Source: Acidobacteriota bacterium (GTDB taxonomy: Bacteria > Acidobacteriota > Blastocatellia > Pyrinomonadales > Pyrinomonadaceae). From it: a DNA stretch of 59,651 nt. Location: assembly GCA_025463125.1 (NCBI GenBank), contig JAOAPX010000137.1, positions 1 to 59,651 of the forward strand. Direction: 5' to 3'. Both the position numbers and the translations under genes were made by a program. Shown here in pieces: positions 52,661 through 59,651 of the stretch. Within the stretch, counting starts at the first letter, position 1. Each line of letters opens with the position of its first letter. The notes beneath the pieces were generated by a model. It was not told the DNA's origin, made no database searches, and saw only the letters and a program-made list of their open reading frames with translations.

Positions 52661-53983
52661 ATGGATCAAATCTTAAAACCCGGTCAAACGATTCAATGTC
52701 TGCCTTCGGGAATGCAGTGCGCGATTGAAGTTTTGCTTGGCGCGGGCGGACAGGGCGAAGTTTATAAAGCACAGCTCGGCGGCGAAGCCGTCGCGGTGAA
52801 ATGGTTTTTTCCGCACATGGCGACGCCCGAACAGCGCGCTTCGATGGAATTGCTGATCAGAAAAGGCGCGCCGAGCGAACATTTTCTGTACCCGATGGAA
52901 ATTACGGTTGCGAGCGGCGTTCCCGGTTTCGGTTACGTGATGCCGCTTCGCCCGCCGCGTTTTAAAAACATCGTCGATTTGATGAAGCGAAAAATCGAGC
53001 CGACATTCCGCGCTCTCGCAACCGCCGGGCTTAATCTTTCACACAATTATTTACTGCTTCATTCACAGGGTTTGTGTTATCGCGATATTTCGTTCGGCAA
53101 CGCTTTTTTCGATCCGGATAACGGCGATGTTTTGATTGCCGATAATGATAACGTTTCGGTTGACGGCGCGGGAGTTCTCGGCGTTTTGGGCACGCCGCGC
53201 TTTATGGCGCCCGAAGTCGTGCGCGGCGAAGCGCTGCCGAGCACGAACACGGACTTATTTTCGCTTTCGGTTTTGATTTTTTATATGCTGATGGTCGCCC
53301 ATCCGCTCGAAGGCGCGAAAGAAGCGGCAATCAAGGCGCTCGATTTGCCCGCGATGACGAAAATCTACGGTAAAGAACCGATTTTTATTTTTGATCCGAA
53401 CGACGATTCTAACCGTCCGGTTCCGGGAATTCACGACAACGCGCTCGCTTTCTGGCGAATTTATCCGCAATTTCTCAGGGACATTTTCATAAGGGCTTTT
53501 ACGGTCGGGCTTGAAGACCCGGTTAACGGGCGCGTCCGCGAAAGCGAATGGCGCGCGGAAATGATCCGTCTGCGCGATTCGATTTATTATTGCCCGCATT
53601 GCTCGCTCGAAAATTTTTACGATTCTATCGCTTTGAAAGCAACCGGCGGAAATCCCGGTTTATGCTGGGCTTGCGCTGCCGCTCTCAGGCTCCCGCCGCG
53701 AATACGCATCGGCAAATCCGTAGTTATGCTCAATTACAATACGGAGCTTTTTCCGCATCATATCGACGATCAGAAAATGTACGATTTCTCGGCTCCGATC
53801 GCCGCCGTTTCGCAGCATCCGGCGAATCCGTCACTCTGGGGCTTGAAAAATCTTTCGAAAGACAGATGGGTAATTACAGCCCCTGACGGCACGATCAAAG
53901 ACGTCGAACCGCAGCGAAGCGTGAGCCTTTCGGTCGGAACAAAAATTCAATTCGGAAGAGAGATCGGGGAAATCAGGTTATAG
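52661..53983 (+). CDS. Atypical Ser/Thr kinase with zinc ribbon and FHA-like end (TerY-P triad type)
   Basis: The 440-residue protein has a kinase domain of about 20-300. P-loop LGAGGQGEVYKA (26-37) and Lys47 (AVAVKWFF) are normal. The catalytic loop reads YRDISFGN (140-147): Tyr replaces His and Ser replaces Lys, while Asp142 and Asn147 are kept. The DFG site reads DND (161-163). TPRFMAPEVV is near 180. A zinc ribbon follows, CPHC (311-314) and CWAC (335-338), then an FHA-like segment (about 345-440) with NLSKDRWVITAPDG and VGTKIQFG. This fits the kinases of TerY-P triads. There is no membrane helix. The gene lies 28 bases after the beta-helix gene. Confidence 0.88.
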   Translation: MDQILKPGQTIQCLPSGMQCAIEVLLGAGGQGEVYKAQLGGEAVAVKWFFPHMATPEQRASMELLIRKGAPSEHFLYPMEITVASGVPGFGYVMPLRPPRFKNIVDLMKRKIEPTFRALATAGLNLSHNYLLLHSQGLCYRDISFGNAFFDPDNGDVLIADNDNVSVDGAGVLGVLGTPRFMAPEVVRGEALPSTNTDLFSLSVLIFYMLMVAHPLEGAKEAAIKALDLPAMTKIYGKEPIFIFDPNDDSNRPVPGIHDNALAFWRIYPQFLRDIFIRAFTVGLEDPVNGRVRESEWRAEMIRLRDSIYYCPHCSLENFYDSIALKATGGNPGLCWACAAALRLPPRIRIGKSVVMLNYNTELFPHHIDDQKMYDFSAPIAAVSQHPANPSLWGLKNLSKDRWVITAPDGTIKDVEPQRSVSLSVGTKIQFGREIGEIRL

Positions 53984-53988
53984 ATTCG

Positions 53989-54141
53989 CAGGTAAACAAT
54001 TTTCGGCTTAATTTCGCCAAAGGTAAAACTTCCGCTTCGCAAACCCGGAATATCAAAGCCGAAGGAATTCACGATATTTTCTTTCGGGCGCGAAAAGGTC
54101 AGCGCATAAAAATCACGATCGCTTCAACGGGCGGCGATTAA
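53989..54141 (+). pseudogene. Remnant of a secreted-protein gene (C-terminal fragment)
   Basis: Right after the kinase stop, an open stretch in another frame reads FRLNFAKGKTSASQTRNIKA followed by DIFFRARKGQRIKITIASTG, then stops at 54139-54141. The pattern F-x-K-G-x-[ST]-x-A ... RARKGQ ... I-x-[ST] looks like the domain of bacterial lysozyme-inhibitor or pre-peptidase-like proteins. There is no start codon with a binding site and no room for the N-terminus, which suggests a truncated remnant. It may be left over from insertion of the kinase cluster. Confidence 0.35.
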
Positions 54142-54160
54142 AAAAAACATTTAACTTTTA

Positions 54161-54214
54161 AAACGCGAAAGCTTCAGGGCATAAATTAATTTATGCCCTG
54201 AAGCTTTCGCGTTT
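54161..54214. terminator. 54-bp perfect palindrome, bidirectional terminator
   Basis: The whole stretch is an exact reverse complement of itself: 27-bp arms with the centre between 54187 and 54188. It holds AAACGCGAAAGCTTCAGGGC and its complement. It lies between the convergent kinase (plus) and ferritin-like (minus) genes. The A-run at 54,140-54,147 and the flanking TTT give transcript ends on both strands. Confidence 0.85.
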
Positions 54215-54230
54215 GCACTTTCAATAAAAT

Positions 54231-54692
54231 CTAGCTGACTTCGCGAAGTATAATTCTCTCAGAATTAACTTTCGATTGTCTTTCCGAAGTAAGCTTTTCG
54301 AGTTCTTCGACGTGAAACTGCTCTTCGGCAATTTGCCCTTCGAGCCAGAATTTTGTCGCGATATCTTCTTCGCCGCACGAAGTCCAGGCTTTCATATAAA
54401 CGGCTAAAGCTTCGCGTTCGAGCTCTAAATCCTGCGCCAGCATTTCTTTCAAATCAACCGATTGTCGAATCATCGCCGGTTCTACGGTCGGAACGCCGCC
54501 GAGAGCAACAATTTTATCGCCGAGTTTTTCAGCGTGATCTTTCGCTTCTGCGGCTTGGTCGCGGAAAAACCCTTTGTATATTTCGCGTTCGATGCCGGTT
54601 ACCAAATAACTGTGTTGCGAGTATTGAATGATTCCGGCTAATTCCAAACTCAATGCGCTATTCAAATTTTCGATTAATTCTGCTCTTGCCAT
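54231..54692 (-). CDS. Ferritin-like (bacterioferritin/Dps-type) protein
   Basis: The 153-residue protein is a four-helix ferritin-like protein. Di-iron ligands are visible: Glu in LSLELAGIIQYSQH, EAKDHAEKLGDKI (E-x2-D-H), Glu in LELEREALAVY and EEQFHVEELEKL (E-x2-H). The start is at ATG 54692. It should oxidise and store iron or protect from peroxide. It has no heme Met at the usual place that can be seen with certainty, so bacterioferritin versus a related ferritin-like family is open. Confidence 0.85.
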   Translation of the reverse strand: MARAELIENLNSALSLELAGIIQYSQHSYLVTGIEREIYKGFFRDQAAEAKDHAEKLGDKIVALGGVPTVEPAMIRQSVDLKEMLAQDLELEREALAVYMKAWTSCGEEDIATKFWLEGQIAEEQFHVEELEKLTSERQSKVNSERIILREVS

Positions 54693-54828
54693 AATTTTTA
54701 TCCTCTCAAAAACAATGCAAGAATAACACAGACAATTCTGCCGGTCAACTTAAACTATTTATTTTCAACAACTTAGAATTGAAATTCACTTTCATCTTCA
54801 GCAAAGAAAACAACAATGACCTGCAAAT

Positions 54829-55578
54829 TTAAGTAACTGCGCCGCCGTCAACAATTACGACTTCGCCGCTCATAAAGCTGTTGCGCTGGCTGACCATAAA
54901 TGCGGCGAATTCCGCCAGTTCCGCGGGTTTCCCCAATCTTTGACGCGCGACCCAAAAATCGTGCATCTGCAAAAGACGCTCCGGCAGACTGTGTCCGAGA
55001 TCGGTATCGAAAATTCCGGCGGCGATGGCGTTTACGGTAATCCCGAAATTGGAAGCTTCGCGGGAAAGACATTTTGTAAAGCCGATAACGGCAGCTTTCG
55101 AAGTCGCGTAATGAACCGAAGTCGGAAGACTGCGAATAGCTCCGATCGAAGTTATATTCAAAATCGAACCGGAACGCTGGCGAATCATCTGCTTATAAAA
55201 CGGTTTTGTAACGGCGAAAAGCCCGTTGACGTTTGTGTCGATCACCCAGTCCCATGATTTATCGGTTGTCGTTGCGAAATTATCGGCTTTGTTGACCGCC
55301 GCGTTGTTGACCAGAACATCGATTCCGCCCCATGCGTCTTTTATTTCACGCACAATCCGCTTTATGCCGATCCGATCCGTCACCGAAACTTTATAAGCTA
55401 AAGATTTTCTGCCGTGGGCTTCAATCTTTTTCTTTGTTTCTTCGGCTAATTCGTCGCTCGAATGATAATTAAAAGCCACGTCGGCGCCTTCGCGCGCGAA
55501 AACTTCACAAATTGCCGCGCCGATGCCGCGCGTGCCGCCGGAAACAAAGGCGCGTTTTCCCTCAAGTAAAAGACTCAA
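54829..55578 (-). CDS. SDR-family oxidoreductase (FabG-like)
   Basis: This is a short-chain dehydrogenase of 249 residues. The cofactor motif is SGGTRGIGAAICEVFAREGA, with NNAAVNKADNF. The catalytic triad is Ser in NITSIGAIRSLPTSVHYATS and the Y-x3-K in YATSKAAVIGFTKCLS. The C-terminal part reads MVSQRNSFMSGEVVIVDGGA. The substrate cannot be told; it could be a 3-oxoacyl-ACP reductase or another alcohol dehydrogenase. It is on the same strand as the glycosyltransferase gene but 104 bases away. Confidence 0.88.
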   Translation of the reverse strand: MSLLLEGKRAFVSGGTRGIGAAICEVFAREGADVAFNYHSSDELAEETKKKIEAHGRKSLAYKVSVTDRIGIKRIVREIKDAWGGIDVLVNNAAVNKADNFATTTDKSWDWVIDTNVNGLFAVTKPFYKQMIRQRSGSILNITSIGAIRSLPTSVHYATSKAAVIGFTKCLSREASNFGITVNAIAAGIFDTDLGHSLPERLLQMHDFWVARQRLGKPAELAEFAAFMVSQRNSFMSGEVVIVDGGAVT

Positions 55579-55682
55579 AACGATTTCTCCAATTTATAAA
55601 AACAATTTTATTTATACTAAGCCCAAAAGGAAAGGTTAATGAAAATGACGGAAAGTGACAAGTGTTAAAAATAAGATTATTT

Positions 55683-56867
55683 TTACGCGGCAACCACCTG
55701 GGGCTTCGGCGTCTCGCGTCTGACGGGCAGCAGCGCGGATATTTCCTCGATGATTCTTTGCGTAGAATTTGGAATCGCCATATTAACCGTAGCCGCTTTC
55801 ATCGCGGCGTATTTTTTTGAATCGCTGAGCAGAGATTGAATCGTCGGGACAATATCAATCGAATTTTGCAGTAAAATCCCGGCGCCTTTTTTCTCGATCA
55901 GACTAACCGTTCCGGCTTCCTGCGGCATCGGCGGAGTCGTCGCGTCGGCGATAATCGGCAAACGGCAGGCGAGCGCTTCGAAAGTCGTCAAACCGCCGAG
56001 CTTTGAAATCATCACGTTCGCCGACTGCATTATTTTTTCTATCTCGTCGGAGTAACCGATAACTTTTACCGGAAACTTGGCATTTTTGGCGATCGCCTCG
56101 GCTTGTTTTTTTAATTCTTCGTTTTTCCCGGCGAGAAAAACCGCCTGCACGTCCAGGTCGCCGCGCACTAATTCTTTAAATATCTGCGGGATATTTCCGC
56201 CGCCGACCCAACCGGCGTTTACAAAGACTGTAAATTTGTCGGGGTTTAAACCAAAAGCGCGGCGAGCTTCCTGCGCGACCGATTCATCAACTTCGTGAAA
56301 TTTCGGATGAATCGGCATACCGGAAATCTTAATTTTTTCCGGCGAGATGCCGTAATCGATAAGCTGTCTTTCCGCGTCTTCGTTTGCAACCAGGTAAAGC
56401 GAAACGTCATTGCAAGCCCAGCCTTTCCAGAAACCGTAACAGGGATCCGTAACGACCGTTACAAGCGGAATCTGCTCGGCTAAATTTAATTCTTTTAAGA
56501 TTCTGGCAAAAATATGCTGCGTCAACGGGTGAACGCTTATAACAATATGCGGACACCATTTTTCAAATATTTCCGTGCAGAAACCGATACAGCGGCGATG
56601 AAAAAAGTCGCGGGTTTCCGGGCGAAAACGGTTCATCGCCCAGTACAGATATTTCATCCAGTGCTGTTTATTGCGTAAAACCCAATTATAAACACCGACC
56701 ATTTTTTCCGTGATGTGATGCGATTCTTCAACGGCTTTGATAACTCTGATGGCAACGGATTCGCCTTTCCAAAACTTCTCTAATCCATCGGCTAAAGCCT
56801 GTGCGGCAGAGCGATGACCTCCGCCGGTATCAGATGAAATTATAAGAATTTTCGGTGTATTTGGCAT
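55683..56867 (-). CDS. MGDG-synthase-like glycosyltransferase
   Basis: The 394-residue protein has an N-terminal MGDG_synth domain with ILIISSDTGGGHRSAAQALA and HIVISVHPLTQHIFARILKE. The C-terminal GT28-like part has FVNAGWVGGGNIPQIFKELV, the UDP-sugar-binding segment SKLGGLTTFEALACRLPIIA and QEAGTVSLIEKKGAGILL. Such enzymes add galactose or glucose to diacylglycerol to make glycolipids at the membrane. It has no membrane helix, as usual for the family. A terminator-like hairpin lies upstream, between it and the radical SAM gene. Confidence 0.88.
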   Translation of the reverse strand: MPNTPKILIISSDTGGGHRSAAQALADGLEKFWKGESVAIRVIKAVEESHHITEKMVGVYNWVLRNKQHWMKYLYWAMNRFRPETRDFFHRRCIGFCTEIFEKWCPHIVISVHPLTQHIFARILKELNLAEQIPLVTVVTDPCYGFWKGWACNDVSLYLVANEDAERQLIDYGISPEKIKISGMPIHPKFHEVDESVAQEARRAFGLNPDKFTVFVNAGWVGGGNIPQIFKELVRGDLDVQAVFLAGKNEELKKQAEAIAKNAKFPVKVIGYSDEIEKIMQSANVMISKLGGLTTFEALACRLPIIADATTPPMPQEAGTVSLIEKKGAGILLQNSIDIVPTIQSLLSDSKKYAAMKAATVNMAIPNSTQRIIEEISALLPVRRETPKPQVVAA

Positions 56868-56930
56868 TAATTTATAAATTACTAAAAACTATTAGAAAAC
56901 CATTTTACATAACTGCAAACCTTTAAATAA

Positions 56931-56987
56931 AGAGTTTGACCGGTTGCTTTTACTTTCTCCGCAATGTAACCAATCAAACTCTCTTTT
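56931..56987 (-). terminator. Hairpin terminator after the radical SAM gene
   Basis: The arms AGAGTTTGA...GGTT (56931-56945) and AACC..TCAAACTCT (near 56967-56982) pair with a small internal mismatch. A/T runs lie outside. It lies about 40 bases past the radical SAM stop on the minus strand. Confidence 0.65.
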
Positions 56988-57025
56988 TAAGTCAGTATTT
57001 ATTTGATACGCCTTTTAAGGCTTTA

Positions 57026-58192
57026 TCAAGCTTTAACCGCGGCTGCGCCTTCAACCTGCGGCTGATCCCTACCCAGTTCTTTTGCCGCTTTTTTCATTTG
57101 TTTTTCGAGCTTTTTAATTTGAATCAGATGCTTCGGATTAAACGGCAGGCTCGGATAATACGAATTCGATTCGTGTGTGCAAAAACAGCCTGAAGCGGCG
57201 TGTTTGCGGCGCGCTTTCATTTCCGGCGAATTCCAGATAGCCTGAAAATTCCAATCGTAATCGCGAAGATTTCCGATAGCTTCCAGATTTTCGCACGAAG
57301 AAAGCGTTCCTTCATCATAAATCACCGCGCCGGCGGTTCCCGCGTAGCACTTCATCTGCGCTTCGCCGGTTTCTTTCGTTTTAGCGATCAGATCGTGCAT
57401 ATAAAGATCGATTGCCGCCTTAAAGAATCCAGCCGAGCCGCCGTAGTTATTTTTCACAGCCGAATTGCGCACGTCCTGCAAAATCATATCCGAAAGCTTC
57501 GCGTAACGGGCATGATCGAAATTAAGCTCGTTCGGGTCTTTTGAAGGCGGACGAATGTAATTGATGTTTATTTTATCCGGCTTCAAATCGTATTTGAGAA
57601 AATCGTACCAATCAAAAATCGTATCCTGATTCGAATTCATCACGCACGTACATGTCTGCACGTCGATGTTCGGAAATTCTTTTTTCATTTCCTTTAAAGT
57701 GCGCGCCGTGTGAATCGCCTTGTCCCAGCTTCCGGGTTTCTGGCGGATTTTTTCGTGCTGATCTTTCAAACCGTCGATGCCGAGCGCGATCGTCACGTTC
57801 AAGTTCGGATTTTCCTGGCAAATTCGCGTCACGTCAGGAAAAATTCGCGGGTGGATTTGCCCGTTCGACATCAAATAAACCGATTCGAGCTTGTTATTGC
57901 GATGAAATGCTCCGACGATTTCCGGTAAATCCTTGCGCGTAAAAGGTTCGCCGCCGGCAATAATCAAAACGCCGAGGTTTCCGCCTAAAGTTTCGGAGAT
58001 TTTTTCGAGCTCTTCGGTTTTCATCTGCAGTTTTTTGCGCGGACGATCATCGAGTTCTTCCGTAAAAAAGCAGTGCGTGCAACGCATATCGCAAACCGAT
58101 GTGACCAGAATGTTCAGCAAAATCGGCGAAAACGGTTGACCGATCGCCAGCTTTGCGTAACGCTTTAACATTTCTCTCGTTGTAAAATCCAT
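57026..58192 (-). CDS. Radical SAM protein with C-terminal SPASM-like cysteines
   Basis: The 388-residue protein has the radical SAM cluster C-x3-C-x2-C at residues 34-41 (VCDMRCTHCFF). The SAM-binding GGEPF segment is IIAGGEPFTRKDLPEIVGAF. The C-terminal part has several cysteines (MKCYAGTAG, LSSCENLEA, SGCFCTHES) which could hold an auxiliary Fe-S cluster as in SPASM/twitch enzymes. The substrate is unknown. Neighbours are a glycolipid synthase and a ferritin-like gene, which do not point to a peptide substrate. The protein is complete. Confidence 0.87.
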   Translation of the reverse strand: MDFTTREMLKRYAKLAIGQPFSPILLNILVTSVCDMRCTHCFFTEELDDRPRKKLQMKTEELEKISETLGGNLGVLIIAGGEPFTRKDLPEIVGAFHRNNKLESVYLMSNGQIHPRIFPDVTRICQENPNLNVTIALGIDGLKDQHEKIRQKPGSWDKAIHTARTLKEMKKEFPNIDVQTCTCVMNSNQDTIFDWYDFLKYDLKPDKININYIRPPSKDPNELNFDHARYAKLSDMILQDVRNSAVKNNYGGSAGFFKAAIDLYMHDLIAKTKETGEAQMKCYAGTAGAVIYDEGTLSSCENLEAIGNLRDYDWNFQAIWNSPEMKARRKHAASGCFCTHESNSYYPSLPFNPKHLIQIKKLEKQMKKAAKELGRDQPQVEGAAAVKA

Positions 58193-58385
58193 TATGTTTT
58201 TCCTTTATTTAATACTTGTGCCGGACTTTGATGCGCGGACTATTTACAAGGTTTTACTTTATCTTACCCAATGCTTTAAGAGCAAGATAACATTTCCTTT
58301 AGATGCGTTTATATGTGTAATTTGATTGTAATATTTTTGTCCGCCGACGTTTCCGGCGAGCATTATTTGAGTTAAAATAAAAGGT

Positions 58386-59576
58386 ATGTTTCGCAGAATT
58401 TATTTAGACAACAGTGCGACGACGCCGATCGATGAGCGTGTCGTCGAAGAGATGCTTCCGTTTCTGACGGGAAAATTCGGAAACGCTTCGAGCATTCATT
58501 TTTTCGGACAGGAAGCGCGCGCCGCCGTCGATAAAGCTCGCCATCAGGTTGCCGAGCTAATCAACGCCCGCCCGAACGAAATCGTTTTCACCTCCGGCGG
58601 AACCGAAGCGAACAATCTGGCTGTGCGCGGGCTTGCCGAAGCGAATGAAAAATACGGAAAACATATAATTACGTCCGAGATAGAGCATTCGGCTGTCAAA
58701 AGCGTTTGCGAAGATTTAGGTAAACGCGGATGGGAAGTAACTTATCTGCCGGTCTACAAAAACGGAATCGTGCGAATAGAAGATTTACGGGCGGCAATTC
58801 GACCTGACACGATCCTGATTTCGATTATGACCGCAAACAACGAGATCGGCACGATTCAGCCGGTTTCAGAAATAGGAAAACTCGTTCGAACTTTGCGCGA
58901 AACAGGCGAAAAAATCTGGTTTCACACCGATGCCGTGCAGGCGACCGGTAAAATTCCGATCGATGTCGAAGAAATCGGCTGCGATCTGCTTTCGCTTTCC
59001 GGTCATAAGATTAACGCTCCGAAAGGCATCGGCGCGTTATATGTGAGACGCGGCGTTCGCCTTCACGCGCAGAACATCGGCGGGCGGCAGGAACGCGAAC
59101 GGCGCGGCGGAACCGAATCGGTTCATCAAATCGTCGCTCTCGGCAAAGCCTGCGAATTAGCTAAAAACAATCTGCCCGAGAATGCATCGCGCCTTGCCGA
59201 TCTTCGAAATAAATTCGAAGACGAGGTTTCTGAGCGTATTTCCGGCGTGTTTTTTAACGGCGAAAGAGAAAAACGCGTGCCGAACATTTCAAACATTTCT
59301 TTTCGTTCCGTCGAAGGCGAGGGGCTTTTAATAAATCTGGATTTGCAGGGCATAGCAGTTTCTACCGGCTCAGCCTGTTCTTCGGGCAGTTTAGAGCCTT
59401 CGCCCGTAATCCGAGCGCTCGGCAGAGACGACGAGCTCGCGCGCGGCGCGATTCGCTTTAGTTTCGGCAAAGAAAATACGCTCGAAGAAATTGAATATTT
59501 ATTGGAAGTATTGCCCAAAGCGATCGAAAGCCTTAGAAAGCTTTCGCCCGCTTATTCAAAGGAACAGGCAAAATAA
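58386..59576 (+). CDS. Cysteine desulfurase (NifS/IscS family)
   Basis: It takes sulfur from cysteine for Fe-S clusters, tRNA thiolation and other uses; PLP-dependent. The 396-residue protein has RIYLDNSATTPIDERVVEEM, SGGTEANNLAVRGLAEANEK, the PLP Lys in LLSLSGHKINAPKGIGALYV, and the catalytic Cys loop AVSTGSACSSGSLEPSPVIR. RIYLDNSATTP and SACSSGS are typical of group I NifS/IscS. AAAGG precedes the ATG by a few bases. No iscU or tRNA-thiolase gene follows within the window. Confidence 0.94.
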   Translation: MFRRIYLDNSATTPIDERVVEEMLPFLTGKFGNASSIHFFGQEARAAVDKARHQVAELINARPNEIVFTSGGTEANNLAVRGLAEANEKYGKHIITSEIEHSAVKSVCEDLGKRGWEVTYLPVYKNGIVRIEDLRAAIRPDTILISIMTANNEIGTIQPVSEIGKLVRTLRETGEKIWFHTDAVQATGKIPIDVEEIGCDLLSLSGHKINAPKGIGALYVRRGVRLHAQNIGGRQERERRGGTESVHQIVALGKACELAKNNLPENASRLADLRNKFEDEVSERISGVFFNGEREKRVPNISNISFRSVEGEGLLINLDLQGIAVSTGSACSSGSLEPSPVIRALGRDDELARGAIRFSFGKENTLEEIEYLLEVLPKAIESLRKLSPAYSKEQAK

Positions 59577-59651
59577 AAAAGCCCGCTGATTTCTCAACAA
59601 GGCTGTTTATGGGAGTTCCGGTTTAGTCAAATCAGGGTGATAGACTTAAAA

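Noticed and set aside
48103..53983. Classical tellurite-resistance ter operon
   Set aside because: Only the VWA/PP2C/kinase triad is present; no TerB, TerC, TerD or TerE-type genes are found.

Overview
The window is typical of a Gram-negative, outer-membrane-bearing bacterium of moderate GC. It is most likely an Acidobacteriota member of the Blastocatellia/Pyrinomonadaceae type. This is an inference from gene content, not from a 16S gene: a VWFA protein of the acidobacterial TIGR03436 type, an ECF sigma factor (TIGR02999-like) paired with a Ser/Thr kinase, a DUF6335-type protein, a bacilliredoxin, an Mla/MCE lipid system, and TolC, OmpA and TonB proteins. Gene density is high, and many gene ends carry strong bidirectional hairpin terminators.

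Layout. 1-4.5 kb: the end of ybeY, the oxidative pentose phosphate pair zwf-pgl, and a CorC/HlyC-family CBS protein. 4.6-6.6 kb: an ECF sigma, anti-sigma and Spy-like envelope stress operon. 6.8-9.8 kb: an MlaE-MlaF-MCE lipid transport operon. 10.2-16.5 kb (minus strand): tpiA-secG-tRNA-Leu(GAG), a Ser/Thr kinase with its ECF sigma factor, pgk and gap. 16.7-22.4 kb: a TolC protein, two unrecognised small genes, an unusual degenerate ABC ATPase and an OmpA protein. 22.6-26.2 kb: an MsbA-like exporter, yicC, gmk and rpoZ. 26.3-30.1 kb (minus strand): a mini HExxH protein, CsbD, electron-transfer flavoprotein:quinone oxidoreductase and mtnA. 30.6-35.6 kb: small proteins, a macro-domain protein, alpha-glucan phosphorylase, a bacilliredoxin, a DUF971 protein, a zinc-ribbon protein and a DUF6335 protein. 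35.7-39.5 kb: a TonB protein, an M16-like protein that has lost its zinc motif, and ubiE/menG. 39.5-46.6 kb: peptide-type ABC permeases split by a four-helix-bundle gene, an ABC ATPase, 5-oxoprolinase genes pxpB-pxpC-pxpA and an NRAMP-like transporter. 46.7-47.9 kb: the secreted VWFA protein. 54.2-59.6 kb: a ferritin-like protein, an SDR, an MGDG-synthase-like glycosyltransferase, a radical SAM protein and a cysteine desulfurase.

The most interesting region is 48.1-54.0 kb, a five-gene same-strand cluster. It encodes a membrane-anchored protein with an N-terminal helical domain, a TerY-like VWA protein, a PP2C phosphatase, a cytoplasmic beta-helix protein carrying the same helical domain, and an atypical Ser/Thr kinase with a zinc ribbon and a C-terminal FHA-like segment. 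VWA plus PP2C plus kinase is the known TerY-P triad arrangement. The duplicated helical domain, on one membrane-anchored and one beta-helix protein, suggests a larger assembly whose role is not established.

Other points of interest are the orphan ABC ATPase with four altered motifs and a shortened helical subdomain, the four-helix-bundle gene flanked by inverted GTGAAAAGTGAA-like repeats with a possible empty copy before gmk, and a gene remnant behind the kinase.
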